Shown: positions 49,993 to 59,872 of the stretch, in pieces | Layout of the letters: each line of letters begins with the position of its first letter | Position numbering within the stretch: position 1 is the stretch's first letter | Assembly (NCBI RefSeq): GCF_040256745.1 | Contig: NZ_CP138335.1 | Location: 806,001 to 870,000, forward strand | DNA from: Scrofimicrobium sp. R131 | GTDB taxonomy: Bacteria; Actinomycetota; Actinomycetes; Actinomycetales; Actinomycetaceae | DNA length: 64,000 nt | Direction of reading: 5' to 3' | Notes under the pieces: model-generated | Told to the model about the DNA's origin: nothing | What the model saw: the letters and a program-made list of their open reading frames with translations, nothing else | Databases searched by the model: none | Program-made: the position numbers and the translations under genes

Positions 49993-50721
49993 ATGCAAAG
50001 TGAGTTTGGGGAGCCGGCGGGAGACCTGGGTCAGCGACATCGGAGCGGTGGCCTCAACGGTCCCCGGTGGAAGCTGAGCGCGCGGTCGGCGCTGATCGCG
50101 GCCGTCGTCCTGCTGGTACTGGTGGGGGCAGGGTGGGCTTGGCGTGAATGGCAGCGGGGGTGGGGACCCGGTGCAGGTGGAGGCGAATTGGTGGCGGAAT
50201 CGGAACTGTTGGACCGAATTGGAGTTAGCGCGGAGGACCTGACCGGGCAGTCGGGGCCGGTGGAGCCGGAGGACCTGCCCGAGGTGGTGGTCTACGTATC
50301 GGGGGCCGTTCAGCAGCCCGGGGTGTTCGCCCTGCCGGTACAGGGACGGGTGATCGACGCGGTCGAAGCGGCCGGGGGAGCGCTTCCGACAGCCAGCCTG
50401 ACCCAACTGAACCTGGCCCGGCCCCTGACCGATGGGGAACAGATCTACGTGCCAACCGAGGCGGAGGCCCGGGCCGGCCCCGCAATCCCGGGACCGCCCG
50501 GAATGGGCGAGGGGACAGGGACCGAGCCGGCCTGCGTGGACGTCAATCAGGCAGATGGCCCGATGCTGGAGCAGCTACCGGGGATCGGGCCGGCGCTGGC
50601 GGAGCGGATCTTGACCTATCGAAATGAGAACGGTCCGTTCGCCACCCCGGGTGACCTCCGCCAGGTCTCCGGAATCGGTCCGAAGGTGTACGCGCGCCTG
50701 GAGCCGAGCCTCTGTGGGTGA
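49993..50721 (+). CDS. comEA: Competence protein ComEA (DNA receptor)
   Basis: About 242 residues. One N-terminal TM helix (about 32-50), a SLBB-like domain (VVVYVSGAVQQPGVFALP...RVIDAVEAAGGAL) and a C-terminal helix-hairpin-helix pair (VDVNQADGPMLEQLPGIGPALAERI, then VSGIGPKVYARL). It binds incoming DNA outside the membrane. Start is ATG 49993 or GTG 49990. The gene overlaps comEC by 8 bases. Presence of ComEA and ComEC indicates potential DNA uptake; type IV pilus genes are not in this window. Confidence 0.9.
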   Translation: MQSEFGEPAGDLGQRHRSGGLNGPRWKLSARSALIAAVVLLVLVGAGWAWREWQRGWGPGAGGGELVAESELLDRIGVSAEDLTGQSGPVEPEDLPEVVVYVSGAVQQPGVFALPVQGRVIDAVEAAGGALPTASLTQLNLARPLTDGEQIYVPTEAEARAGPAIPGPPGMGEGTGTEPACVDVNQADGPMLEQLPGIGPALAERILTYRNENGPFATPGDLRQVSGIGPKVYARLEPSLCG

Positions 50722-52240
50722 GGAAGCACGTCCGCGCGACTATCGGCTGGTTCCGTTGGCCGGGGCCGCGTGGTTGGGGGTGGTCAGCGCGCTGCAGGGG
50801 TGGGGGATCGCCGGAGTGCTGGGAGGGGAATTGGCTTTGGCCTGCGGTTGGGGGTGGGTTTGGTTTCGGACCGACTGGGGAAAGAAGCTCCGCTGGCTGG
50901 GATTAGCCACCGGGGTGGCGTTGGCGCTCGGGGGAGTTGCCGGGCAGCTGGCCGCCCGCGACTATCGCGCGGACCCCGCGGTGCAGCTGTCGGACGGCGC
51001 TCAACTGCGGGCCCTGGTCCGGCTGGACTCCGGGGCGGTGCTCCGGGCGACCCCCTGGGGCCAACCGGAGGCGGTGGCCACCGGTTCCATCACAGCTGTG
51101 GCCGAAGGCGACCGGTGGATTCGCTCCGGGGCCCAGGTCCGACTGAGTGGAAGTCCGGACGTGCTGCTAAACGTCGGGCCGGGCACGACACTGCGGGTGA
51201 GCGGCCGCCTCGAGCGAGGCTTCTGGGAGCAGCCTCCCCGGGTGGGGCAGGTGCGGGTACGAACCGCCACCGTGGCGGCCGAACCGAGCGCCTGGTTGCG
51301 GTGGGTTGGGTTGGTTCGAAACCGGATGCTGGACCTGTGCGCCGGGCTGCCCGCCCCGGCCGGGGCGCTGGTCCTGGGCATGTCCGTGGGGGACCGGCAA
51401 CTGCTGGACCAGGACCTGTCCGAGGCAATGCGGGTGGCGTCACTGACCCACCTGACCGCGATTTCTGGCACGCACATCGCGGTGGCCATGGCCGTCATCT
51501 CGCTGGTTATTCCGGGGTGGAAATGGGTTCGTCCCCTGTTCCTCCTGGCGTTTCTGGCGGTCCTGATTGGCGTCGTCGGGCCTACCGCTTCCGTGGTTCG
51601 AGCAGCGGCCATGGCGGCCCTGGTGATTGTCGGGTGGTGGGGCTACCGGTCCTCCCAATCCCAGGTGGCGTTGGCGGCGGTGGTGCTGGGAATAGTGCTG
51701 CTGCGCCCCTGGATGGCGCTCCAGTACGGTTTTACCCTGTCGGTGTTGGCGACGGCCGGGATCATTTTTTCGGGCACCCGCTGGGCCGACCGCCTCGGCC
51801 GCTGGTCGGTGTCCCGGTGGGGCAAGGTGATGGGGGAGCGGCCGCTCAAGTGGGGGTCCAGCGCGGTGGCTGTCAGTGCGGCGGCCTCCCTGTGGGTCCT
51901 GCCGGTGCTGGTTACCCTGAACCCGTGGATTTCCCTTTGGGCCATTCCAGCCAACGTGCTGGCCACCCCGGCGGTCGCCCCGACCACAATCTTGGGGCTG
52001 CTGGCAGCAACCACCGTGACCTGGGCTCCGACTCTGGCAGATTGGTGCGCGAAACTGGCGGCATTGCCGGCCGGTTGGATCAGTTGGGTGGCCCAGCTGT
52101 TCGCCTCCCTGCCCGCCGCCAAGCTCCCGTGGCCAGCGGGCCCGACCGGCCCGATCCTGGCTGCGATCCTGGTAGGTTTGGTGCTGGGAACAATCGAGTT
52201 CAACTGGGGTCGGACAGGGAGGCACAGGCATGGCCGGTAG
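50714..52240 (+). CDS. comEC: ComEC/Rec2 family DNA-uptake channel, without beta-lactamase domain
   Basis: 508 residues. The N-terminal OB-like DUF part (about 70-190) and the Competence domain with its membrane helices (SLTHLTAISGTHIAVAMAVI is the HLTAISGxHI motif). The C-terminal metallo-beta-lactamase domain of long ComEC forms is missing; the protein stops after the last helices. GTG 50714 overlaps the end of comEA (GTGGGTGA); frame is open earlier without a site. holA begins 11 bases before its stop. Confidence 0.88.
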   Translation: MGEEARPRDYRLVPLAGAAWLGVVSALQGWGIAGVLGGELALACGWGWVWFRTDWGKKLRWLGLATGVALALGGVAGQLAARDYRADPAVQLSDGAQLRALVRLDSGAVLRATPWGQPEAVATGSITAVAEGDRWIRSGAQVRLSGSPDVLLNVGPGTTLRVSGRLERGFWEQPPRVGQVRVRTATVAAEPSAWLRWVGLVRNRMLDLCAGLPAPAGALVLGMSVGDRQLLDQDLSEAMRVASLTHLTAISGTHIAVAMAVISLVIPGWKWVRPLFLLAFLAVLIGVVGPTASVVRAAAMAALVIVGWWGYRSSQSQVALAAVVLGIVLLRPWMALQYGFTLSVLATAGIIFSGTRWADRLGRWSVSRWGKVMGERPLKWGSSAVAVSAAASLWVLPVLVTLNPWISLWAIPANVLATPAVAPTTILGLLAATTVTWAPTLADWCAKLAALPAGWISWVAQLFASLPAAKLPWPAGPTGPILAAILVGLVLGTIEFNWGRTGRHRHGR

Positions 52241-53237
52241 GGCAGGTGGCGGACGGGGCGCGCAGGACAATTCACCCGCGCTCGTACTATCTGACCTGGC
52301 CCCGGCTCCCGTCCTACTGTTTCGCGGCAGCGAGCGGGCCCTGGCCGATCGGGCGCTGGCCTACCTCCGCACGCAGATTCGTCAGCGCGACCCGGAGGTG
52401 GAGGTCGTCGAAGCCGATGCTTCTTCCTGCCCGCCGGGACAGCTGTCCGTCTGGACCTCCCCCTCGCTCTTTGGGGATCGGCGCCTGATCATCCTGCTGG
52501 GGGTGGAAGAAGCGGGGGTTGAACTGACCGACGAACTGCTGCAGACCATTGCCAACCCTCCGGACGACGCCATCCTGGCGCTCTATCACCGGGGTGGGGT
52601 GAAAGGTAAGAAGATCGTTGACGCCGTCAAGCGGGCGGGTTTCCCCATCTGGGCCACCGAACCGTTGAAGTTCCCGCGCGAACGACTGGCATTGGTGGCG
52701 GACGAGGTGGCGAACCTGAACGCCAAGGCCCCGCGGGAGTGCCTGCAGATGCTGGTTGACGCCGTCGGTGACGACCTGCACGAGCTGCTGGGAACCACCC
52801 GCCGCCTGGTCCACGACGGGGGCGGGGTGATTACCCGAGAGGCGGTCGATGCCCACTTCGCCGGCCGAGTCGACACGGGTGGGTTTGATGTGGCGGACGC
52901 AATGGCAGCTGGGGATGGGCCGCGCGCAGTGGTGTTGGCTCGGCGGGCCTTTGAGTCCGGAGTTGCCCCGGTGCTGGTGGTGGCGGCCCTGGCCTACCAG
53001 TTGCGATCCCTGGCCAAAGTAAGCGTGCCGGGACTGTCCGGGCCCAGCCTCGGGATGCGGCCCGCAGCCGAAAAGCAGGCCCGTCGTAACCTTCGGCACT
53101 GGAGCGCGGAGTCACTGGGTGCGGCCATCTGTGCGGTGGCCCGAGCCGATGCTGACGTGAAGGGCGCCTCCAAAGACCCGGAGGGGGCCGTGGAGCGGTG
53201 CCTGATCGAGATCTCCCGGCGAAACGCGGCCCGATAG
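52230..53237 (+). CDS. holA: DNA polymerase III subunit delta
   Basis: 335 residues. Matches HolA: N-terminal domain (APVLLFRGSERALADRALAYLR), LTDELLQTIANPPDDAILALYHRGG and the C-terminal clamp-loader collar. HolA opens the beta clamp. ATG 52230 overlaps comEC. The comEA-comEC-holA order is conserved in many Gram-positives. Ends near a strong bidirectional stem-loop facing rpsT. Confidence 0.92.
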   Translation: MAGRAGGGRGAQDNSPALVLSDLAPAPVLLFRGSERALADRALAYLRTQIRQRDPEVEVVEADASSCPPGQLSVWTSPSLFGDRRLIILLGVEEAGVELTDELLQTIANPPDDAILALYHRGGVKGKKIVDAVKRAGFPIWATEPLKFPRERLALVADEVANLNAKAPRECLQMLVDAVGDDLHELLGTTRRLVHDGGGVITREAVDAHFAGRVDTGGFDVADAMAAGDGPRAVVLARRAFESGVAPVLVVAALAYQLRSLAKVSVPGLSGPSLGMRPAAEKQARRNLRHWSAESLGAAICAVARADADVKGASKDPEGAVERCLIEISRRNAAR

Positions 53238-53266
53238 CGGGATTGTCAGTCAGGCAGGCAAAGCAA

Positions 53267-53294
53267 AGCGGAGGCCGCCGGGGCGACCTCCGCT
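53267..53294 (-). terminator. Rho-independent-type terminator of rpsT, probably bidirectional
   Basis: AGCGGAGG-CCGCC pairs with GGCGA-CCTCCGCT: 13 pairs with one wobble across 53267-53294. On the minus strand TTGCTTTGCC follows, a weak T-rich tract. It separates convergent holA and rpsT. Confidence 0.7.
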
Positions 53295-53312
53295 CAACTG
53301 AGACTTAGCTGC

Positions 53313-53579
53313 TTAGCCTTCCATGGCGTTTACCCGCAGAGCCAGCTTCGACTTGCGGTTACGCGCCTGATTCTTGTGGATGACTCCCTTGGACACCGCC
53401 ACGTCGAGCTTCCGGCAAGCAATGCGCAGATTCTCTTCAGCCAGCGCCTTGTCGCCCGCTTCCACGGCTTCACGGGTCTTTCGCACCAGAGTCTTCAGCT
53501 CAGACTTTACGGCCTGGTTGCGGATGCGGCGCTTCTCGTTGGTGCGATTGCGCTTGATCTGCGACTTGATGTTAGCCAC
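53313..53579 (-). CDS. rpsT: 30S ribosomal protein S20
   Basis: 88 residues, Lys/Arg-rich. [31 protein letters not shown] is the family N terminus, and [25 protein letters not shown] the C-terminal part. GTG 53579 with GAGGAGAG upstream. It is the only gene on this strand here. Confidence 0.97.
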   Translation of the reverse strand: MANIKSQIKRNRTNEKRRIRNQAVKSELKTLVRKTREAVEAGDKALAEENLRIACRKLDVAVSKGVIHKNQARNRKSKLALRVNAMEG

Positions 53580-53770
53580 GTTTGGACTCTCCTCATGGTT
53601 CTGAAACTAAAACGGTCGGTGAGGGCTGAGCCAGTGTCGGGACTGGGGCGTGGGGCACCCCGCAAACGACCTGATCAAGATTTCAAGCCCGACCCGGCTT
53701 GGAATCCAAACAAGAACTTTACCAGCTTGGCCTCGTCAGTCCCACCAAAACGTGGGATCTGGGCGGTGAG

Positions 53771-53785
53771 GGTGATCACGTCACC
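53771..53785. promoter_or_regulatory. Inverted repeat GGTGA-TCACG-TCACC in the rpsT/TPR gap
   Basis: Five-base arms GGTGA and TCACC with a five-base spacer, in the 329-base divergent gap 53580-53908. Candidate operator; no other feature seen in the gap besides the expected promoters of rpsT and the TPR gene. Confidence 0.25.
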
Positions 53786-53908
53786 TCTCCACAGCCCTGC
53801 GACTGCCGCTTTTCCACAGTTGCCAACAGCAATCCTTGGGCGAGGCGAACCGGCCGTCAATAGTTGAGGGAGGCGGCCCGGGTGGGCCCCGGAAACGGAA
53901 GGCACAAC

Positions 53909-54865
53909 GTGAATGACGAATCTATCTTGACTCGGGTGGCTCGCCAACTCGACGGGGTCTCAGCGCCGCGTGAGGCCCAGCTACTGATGAAGCTGGGCCT
54001 ACCCGATCAGGCAGCCGAGCGGCTGGAGACCTGGTTGAAGTCGAACCCAGATCCTGAACTTCGCCCTTTTCTCTTGCGCGAACTGGTGCCGATCAGGATG
54101 GAACTGGGCCAGATTGACGAGGGACTGGTCCTGGCCGGTGAGGCGGCCCGGCTGGGTGTCGAGCGCTGGGGCGCCACTGACCCGCGCTCGCTGATCCTTC
54201 GGAATACCCAGATGTACTGGTTGGCCACGGTCGGGCAGGTGGAGGCTGCCCTGGCGCTGTGTCAGCCCCTGTTTGCGGACGCGGACCAGCACCTGGGTGC
54301 CCGGGAACCACTGCGGTCGGCCATCCGCAACAACTCCGCCCGGGTGTTTGAACAGGCGGATCGGGGCAGTGACGCCCGGCGGCTGTACCGGCAACTGCTG
54401 GCGGACTATTCCCGTTGGGGGCTGGCCTCCAGTGAGCCGGCCTGTTCCACCAGACACAACTTCGCCCGGCACCTGCAGGACACCGGGGAGTTGGCGGAGG
54501 CCCTCCAGGTCCTGCAGCAGCAGTTGGCCATCGTGACGGAGCTGCGGGGAACGGCATCTGAGGAGAGCCTGCTGGCTCGCCACGACGTGGCCGAAGCCCA
54601 TCTGTATTTGGACCAGCGCCGAACCGCGATCGAACAGTGGGAGTTGTTGCTGCGCGACTGCCGGGACCACCTGGAGGCGGATCACCCGCTGATTGCCGAG
54701 ATTTTGGGGATCCTCCTGACCGACGCGGTGGACCTGGATGATCCCGAGCGGGCCGTGTTCTTTTGTGATCAGCTGATTGACCTGGCGGAAGAGGGGCCTG
54801 AGCCTTCCCTGACCGAGGCCCTCGTGCGCATGCGCAGCCGATTGGCCCAGACAAATGCGGAATAG
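53909..54865 (+). CDS. Tetratricopeptide-repeat protein of unknown function
   Basis: 318 residues, nearly all helical, with repeated TPR-like units (for example AAERLETWLKSNPDPELRPFLLREL, SARVFEQADRGSDARRLYRQLL, NFARHLQDTGELAEALQVLQQQL). No signal peptide or TM helix. Resembles TPR proteins such as those in Kinesin-light-chain-like arrays. GTG 53909 with GGAAGG upstream. Precedes lepA by 88 bases with a hairpin between. Confidence 0.7.
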   Translation: MNDESILTRVARQLDGVSAPREAQLLMKLGLPDQAAERLETWLKSNPDPELRPFLLRELVPIRMELGQIDEGLVLAGEAARLGVERWGATDPRSLILRNTQMYWLATVGQVEAALALCQPLFADADQHLGAREPLRSAIRNNSARVFEQADRGSDARRLYRQLLADYSRWGLASSEPACSTRHNFARHLQDTGELAEALQVLQQQLAIVTELRGTASEESLLARHDVAEAHLYLDQRRTAIEQWELLLRDCRDHLEADHPLIAEILGILLTDAVDLDDPERAVFFCDQLIDLAEEGPEPSLTEALVRMRSRLAQTNAE

Positions 54866-54892
54866 GTCACGACGCGGACCTGAACTTTCCCG

Positions 54893-54924
54893 TTCCCCGC
54901 CGGACGTGGGACGATAGCGGGGAA
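54893..54924 (+). terminator. Stem-loop between TPR gene and lepA
   Basis: TTCCCCGC (54893-54900), 16-base loop, GCGGGGAA (54917-54924): perfect 8-bp stem. Could be a terminator of the TPR gene or an operator of lepA. Confidence 0.4.
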
Positions 54925-54953
54925 TATGTTCACATGAGCGGAGGTCCACCTAC

Positions 54954-56810
54954 GTGTCCGTGCCAAGCCCGGAGCAGCTGCAGCTGATTAAGCCGGCCCA
55001 CACCCCCCAGGCCAATGTCCGCAACTTTTCCATCATCGCGCACATTGACCACGGGAAGTCGACATTGGCCGACCGGATGCTCCAACTCACCGAGGTGGTC
55101 AACCCGCGGGAGATGCGCGAACAGTTCCTGGACCGGATGGACATTGAGCGCGAACGCGGGATCACGATCAAGAGCCAGGCCGTGCGCATGCCCTGGGTGG
55201 TGGGGGATGAAGCCTACGCCCTGAACATGATCGACACCCCCGGCCACGTCGACTTCACCTACGAGGTGTCCCGGTCGTTGGCCGCCTGCGAAGGGGCGTT
55301 GCTACTGGTTGATGCCGCTCAGGGGATCGAAGCGCAGACGCTGGCTAACCTGTACCTGGCTTTGGAAAACGAACTGGTCATCATTCCGGTGTTGAACAAG
55401 ATCGACCTGCCCGGGGCGCAGCCGGAGAAGTACGCGGACGAGCTGGCCTCGCTGATCGGGATTTCCCCCGACGAAGTCATGCTGGCTTCGGGGAAGACCG
55501 GCGAGGGAGTGGCTGAGATTCTCGATCGGATCGTGCGGGAGGTTCCCGCACCCGCCGGGGATCCCACCGCCCCTACCCGGGCGATGATCTTTGACTCCGT
55601 TTACGACTCCTACCGCGGGGTGGTGACCTACGTGCGGGTGGTGGACGGCTCGCTCAAGCACCGCGAGCGGATCAAGATGATGTCGACCGGCTCGGTTCAC
55701 GAGCTGCTTGAGGTGGGCGTGATCAGCCCCGACCCGGTTCCGGCGGGCGGCCTGGGTGCCGGTGAGGTCGGCTACCTGATCACCGGGGTGAAAGACGTGC
55801 GCCAGTCCCGGGTTGGTGACACGGTCACCACTTCGGTTCGGGGGGCGACCGAGGCCCTGTCCGGGTACCGGGACCCGAAACCGATGGTGTTCTCCGGCAT
55901 CTACCCGGTGGACGGATCTGATTTCCCCGATTTACGCGAAGCGCTGGTCAAGTTGCAGCTGAACGATGCCGCCCTGACCTACGAACCCGAGTCGTCGGTG
56001 GCCCTCGGATTTGGTTTCCGCTGCGGCTTCCTGGGGTTGCTGCACCTGGAAATTGTGCGCGAACGGCTGGAGCGAGAGTTCAACCTGGACCTGATCGCCA
56101 CCGCGCCGAACGTGGTCTACTCGGTCACCAAGGAGGACGGGACCGAGGTGCGGGTGGAGAACCCCTCGGCTTTCCCCGACGGCAAAATTGATCAGGTGCG
56201 TGAGCCGATGGTGGCCGCCACGATCCTGGCCCCCTCGGAGTTCGTCGGCGCCATCATGGAGCTGTGTCAGGAGCGCCGGGGAGCCCTCGGTGGGATGGAC
56301 TACCTTTCGCCCGAGCGCGTGGAGCTGCGCTACCGCCTCCCGCTCGCCGAAATCGTCTTCGACTTCTTTGACCAGTTGAAGTCGCGCACCCGCGGCTACG
56401 CCTCGCTGGACTACCACGAGGACGGCAGCGAAGTGTCCGACCTGGTCAAGGTCGACATCCTGCTGAACGGGGAGCAGGTCGATGCCTTCTCCGCCATTGT
56501 GCACAAGGATGCGGCGTATTCCTACGGGGTGAAGATGACCAAGCGGCTGAAGGAACTGATTCCGCGCCAGCAGTTTGAGATCCCGGTCCAGGCGGCGGTC
56601 GGGTCCCGTGTGATTGCCCGCGAGACGATCAAGGCCCTCCGCAAAGACATGTTGGCCAAATGCTACGGCGGCGACATTTCGCGGAAGCGGAAGCTGCTGG
56701 AGAAGCAGAAGGAAGGGAAGAAGCGGATGAAGTCGATCGGGCGCGTGGACGTGCCCCAGGAAGCCTTCATCGCGGCCCTCACCTCGGACGCCCCCACCGG
56801 AAAGAAGTAA
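54954..56810 (+). CDS. lepA: Translation factor LepA (EF4)
   Basis: 618 residues. GTPase motifs [17 protein letters not shown] and NKIDLPG; the C-terminal LepA-specific domain ([23 protein letters not shown]) is complete. It acts on stalled or mistranslocated ribosomes. GTG 54954 with GCGGAGG upstream. trmB starts directly after its stop. Confidence 0.96.
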   Translation: MSVPSPEQLQLIKPAHTPQANVRNFSIIAHIDHGKSTLADRMLQLTEVVNPREMREQFLDRMDIERERGITIKSQAVRMPWVVGDEAYALNMIDTPGHVDFTYEVSRSLAACEGALLLVDAAQGIEAQTLANLYLALENELVIIPVLNKIDLPGAQPEKYADELASLIGISPDEVMLASGKTGEGVAEILDRIVREVPAPAGDPTAPTRAMIFDSVYDSYRGVVTYVRVVDGSLKHRERIKMMSTGSVHELLEVGVISPDPVPAGGLGAGEVGYLITGVKDVRQSRVGDTVTTSVRGATEALSGYRDPKPMVFSGIYPVDGSDFPDLREALVKLQLNDAALTYEPESSVALGFGFRCGFLGLLHLEIVRERLEREFNLDLIATAPNVVYSVTKEDGTEVRVENPSAFPDGKIDQVREPMVAATILAPSEFVGAIMELCQERRGALGGMDYLSPERVELRYRLPLAEIVFDFFDQLKSRTRGYASLDYHEDGSEVSDLVKVDILLNGEQVDAFSAIVHKDAAYSYGVKMTKRLKELIPRQQFEIPVQAAVGSRVIARETIKALRKDMLAKCYGGDISRKRKLLEKQKEGKKRMKSIGRVDVPQEAFIAALTSDAPTGKK

Positions 56811-57599
56811 ATGGAACAGTTGCACACGGCCGATGAGGTCCAGTTTCGGGCGCGCACCAAATCTTTTGTGCGTCGCTCCCGCGGCTTGGCGCAAAACTTG
56901 AGTCGGGTCCTGGACCAGCACGGCGCCACCTACCTGGTTCCGGTGGCTCGGGCCGACTCGGCCACCACCATTGCCCCCGACACGAAGATCGACTGGGACC
57001 AGCAGTTTGGACGCCGCGCCCCCCTGGTGGTTGAGGTTGGCTCGGGGAACGGTGAGCAGATTGTGGCTGCCGCGGCGGCCCACCCGGAGCAAAACTACCT
57101 GTCCTTTGAGGTCTGGCACCCCGGGGTCGCCAAGATGATCTCGCGGGCGGCCAGCGCCGGCGTGACGAACCTGCGGATCGTGGAAGCCGACGCGGCCCAG
57201 GCGCTGCCGCTCCTGCTGGGCCCGGACTCGGTCAGCGAAGTGTGGACCTTCTTCCCCGACCCGTGGCGGAAGAAGCGCCACCACAAGCGGCGGCTGGTGG
57301 ACGGTGAGTTTGCCGGCGCGGTGGCCACAATCCTGGCCCCGGAAGGATGCTGGCGCCTCGCCACCGACTGGGATGACTACGCCTGGCAGATGCGCGACAC
57401 GATCGAGGCGGAGCCGAACCTGGTTAATCCCCACCGGGGCGCCCGGCCCGACCCGCTCGATCCTGAGCCCACCCGCGGTGGGTTCGCCCCCCGGTTCCCC
57501 GGCCGCCTGCTGACCCGGTTTGAGGAAAAGGGGCTGGAGGCCGGCCGGACCGTCCACGACCTGACCGCGATCAAACCCGCCCGGAAAGAGCAGGCGTAA
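56811..57599 (+). CDS. trmB: tRNA (guanine-N7-)-methyltransferase
   Basis: 262 residues. Methylates G46 of tRNA. PLVVEVGSGNGEQIVAAA (SAM site), FEVWHPGVAKMI (usual GxEVxxxG), and the FFPDPWRKKRHHKRRLV motif. ATG 56811 is immediately after the lepA stop, so translation is coupled. hemW follows two bases after. Confidence 0.94.
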   Translation: MEQLHTADEVQFRARTKSFVRRSRGLAQNLSRVLDQHGATYLVPVARADSATTIAPDTKIDWDQQFGRRAPLVVEVGSGNGEQIVAAAAAHPEQNYLSFEVWHPGVAKMISRAASAGVTNLRIVEADAAQALPLLLGPDSVSEVWTFFPDPWRKKRHHKRRLVDGEFAGAVATILAPEGCWRLATDWDDYAWQMRDTIEAEPNLVNPHRGARPDPLDPEPTRGGFAPRFPGRLLTRFEEKGLEAGRTVHDLTAIKPARKEQA

Positions 57600-57601
57600 C
57601 C

Positions 57602-58840
57602 GTGGGGAGTCTTCCGCCCGGAGATCCCTGGCCTCCGGCTCCCGACCGGTGGGACCGGGCCCAACAGCTGGGGGCCGAGCGGCCCACCAGCGCCTACATT
57701 CACGTCCCCTTCTGCACCGTTCGGTGCGGATACTGCGACTTCAACACCTACACCACCGAGTTCGGTCCGGGGGCGGACCGAGCCACCTACGCCCAATCCG
57801 TCCGAGCCGAGATTGCCCACTCCGCGCGCCGGCTGAGCCTGGCCCCGCCGGCCCCGCTGCAAACTGTCTTCTTCGGGGGCGGCACTCCCACGCTCCTCGA
57901 CCCGGCCGAACTCGGCCTGATTTTGGCCGAGCTGAACTCCTCTTTCGGGTTGGCACCGGGCGCGGAAATAACGGTGGAGGCGAACCCGGAAACGCTGACC
58001 GAAGACCGGGTCCGCCAACTCGCTGACCTCGGCATCACCCGGCTCTCGGTCGGAATGCAGTCCGCCGTGCCCGAAGTGCTCTCGGTGCTGGATCGTCAGC
58101 ATCGGCCCGAACAGCTTCCGCTGGTGGCCCAGTGGGCCCGGGCGGCCGGCCTGTCCTACTCGGTGGACTTGATCTACGGGGCTCCGACCGAGACGGTGGC
58201 CCAATGGGAGACCTCGCTGCGGGTGGCACTGGCCCTGGACCCCGACCACCTGAGCGCCTACTCCCTGATCGTCGAACCCGGGACCAAGTTGGCCGCCCAG
58301 GTAGCCCGCGGGGACCTGCCGGCGCCCGACGACGACGAGGCGGCCGAAAAGTATCAGCTGGCGGATCAGCTACTGGCCGAGGCGGGCTACCGCTGGTACG
58401 AGATTTCGAACTTTGCCCGGCCCGAGCCGGGGGAGGAGGGTCTGGTTGCCACCGAACTGACCCACGCCTCCAAACACAACCTGGCCTACTGGCGGGACTG
58501 GAACTGGTGGGGGTACGGGCCCGGAGCCCACTCGCACTGGGGTGACCTGCGCTGGTGGAATGTCAAGCACCCGCGGGCCTACGCGGGCCGACTGGACCAG
58601 GGGCTCGACCCGGCGCTGGCGGGCGAAACACTAGACGAGCCAACCCGGGCCCTCGAGGCACTGATGCTGGGGATCCGCACCGCGGAGGGGTTGGCCTTGG
58701 GGCCGGAGCTCTCCGGAGTTGATCAGCTGCTGGACCGGGGGTTGGTTGAGCTGAACGCGGCCGGGGATCGGCTGACGTTGACTTTATCCGGGCGCCTGCT
58801 GGCCGACCTGGTTACCCGGACTTTGGCCGGGTGGGAGTAG
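57602..58840 (+). CDS. hemW: Heme chaperone HemW (radical SAM family)
   Basis: 412 residues. Radical-SAM cluster CTVRCGYCDF and the family GGGTPTLLDP motif; FGLAPGAEITVEANPETLT. HemW delivers heme to membrane proteins; earlier named as oxygen-independent coproporphyrinogen oxidase-like. It lacks the longer HemN N-terminal trip-wire segment. GTG 57602 with AGCAGGCG upstream. The last 29 bases overlap the convergent PAP2 gene. Confidence 0.92.
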   Translation: MGSLPPGDPWPPAPDRWDRAQQLGAERPTSAYIHVPFCTVRCGYCDFNTYTTEFGPGADRATYAQSVRAEIAHSARRLSLAPPAPLQTVFFGGGTPTLLDPAELGLILAELNSSFGLAPGAEITVEANPETLTEDRVRQLADLGITRLSVGMQSAVPEVLSVLDRQHRPEQLPLVAQWARAAGLSYSVDLIYGAPTETVAQWETSLRVALALDPDHLSAYSLIVEPGTKLAAQVARGDLPAPDDDEAAEKYQLADQLLAEAGYRWYEISNFARPEPGEEGLVATELTHASKHNLAYWRDWNWWGYGPGAHSHWGDLRWWNVKHPRAYAGRLDQGLDPALAGETLDEPTRALEALMLGIRTAEGLALGPELSGVDQLLDRGLVELNAAGDRLTLTLSGRLLADLVTRTLAGWE

Positions 58841-59714
58841 TTTCCAACTGGCGCAGGCACGCCCAAAAACCCAGGGCGGTGAACACCGAACCCGCCAGGG
58901 CCAGCGCGTGACTGGCATAGTACGAGTTGACCGCGAACACCTCGGTTCCGGGCTGGTTTACCTGCCCGTTTAGGATCAGCAGGCCCAGTCCGATCCCCAG
59001 CGCTCCCACGCCGAGCAGGACAATGGCGGCCAGGTAGAGCCCGCGGAGCGGATAGTGGCGGCGGGGGGCCGGGCGGACCAGTCCGCGACGGGACAACCAG
59101 ATCAGAGCCACCAGCGCGACGCTGAGCGCCACCAGGTCTCCGCCCAACGTGTCGCTCAGCCGGTGCCACCTGGCCGCCACCGTGAGGGCCCCAATCCCGG
59201 TGGCCCAGGTCAACGTCAAGAACATGGCGATTCCACGCCAGCGCAGTGGGATCACCAGCAGGGTGGCCAGGAGCAGTGACATGGCGATCGTGGTGTGGCC
59301 GGAGGGAAACGAGTTGTGCAACAGGTTCGGAGGCGCATCCACCAGCTCGGGACGGGAAAGCAGGAACCGTTTCAACCCCTCGGCAATTAGCGTGCTCCCC
59401 GCCACCACCGCGGCGGCCCCCACCCCCAGGCGCCAGCCGGCTCGCCACCATCCCAGGGCTCCGAGCCCCAGGACGGCCACCCCGAGGGAAGTGCGAGAGA
59501 TTACTGCCAGCGACGAGTTGTCCACCTGGACCGAGTTCCCCGGGGCCAGGCCCGCCCCGATCAGGGCGGCGTTTTCCACGGTTTGGCCCCAGGCGGTGCG
59601 CACAAACAGCAGGTAGATAGCGGTGAAAACCAGTATCGCCCCGATTAGCGTGACCATCCAAAGTCGTTCACGCGAGGTGAGGGAACTGGTGCGGGTCTGG
59701 ATCGGCAGGCTCAT
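58812..59714 (-). CDS. PAP2-family membrane phosphatase
   Basis: 300 residues, about eight TM helices. Phosphatase motifs KRFLLSRP, NSFPSGHTT and RWHRLSDTLGG give the PAP2 three-part site, with conserved His residues, so it should act on a lipid phosphate or pyrophosphate. ATG 59714 is chosen; the frame is open to 59774. It overlaps hemW by 29 bases tail to tail. Confidence 0.87.
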   Translation of the reverse strand: MSLPIQTRTSSLTSRERLWMVTLIGAILVFTAIYLLFVRTAWGQTVENAALIGAGLAPGNSVQVDNSSLAVISRTSLGVAVLGLGALGWWRAGWRLGVGAAAVVAGSTLIAEGLKRFLLSRPELVDAPPNLLHNSFPSGHTTIAMSLLLATLLVIPLRWRGIAMFLTLTWATGIGALTVAARWHRLSDTLGGDLVALSVALVALIWLSRRGLVRPAPRRHYPLRGLYLAAIVLLGVGALGIGLGLLILNGQVNQPGTEVFAVNSYYASHALALAGSVFTALGFWACLRQLETTPTRPKSG

Positions 59715-59805
59715 AATTTCATCATCGGGGAGGTCGGCGTCGGCGGCAACCTGCGCGAGTGCAACGCTCCACAAAACTGTTGTCCTCCTCGGGAACAGAG
59801 TAGGA

Positions 59806-59832
59806 TTAGCACTGTATGTTCATGAGTGCCAA
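59806..59832. promoter_or_regulatory. CIRCE element
   Basis: TTAGCACTG-N9-GAGTGCCAA, matching CIRCE (TTAGCACTC-N9-GAGTGCTAA) at 16 of 18 arm positions, 41 bases before hrcA. HrcA binds here and represses its own operon. Confidence 0.9.
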
Positions 59833-59872
59833 CCCGGTTTGAGTTCGGATTGGCGTTGGAGAGGGGAGGCGA

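Noticed and set aside
50770-52488. 572-codon frame overlapping comEC on the same strand
   Set aside because: Gly/Arg/Pro-rich shadow; comEC in the other frame has the Competence-domain motif and membrane helices.
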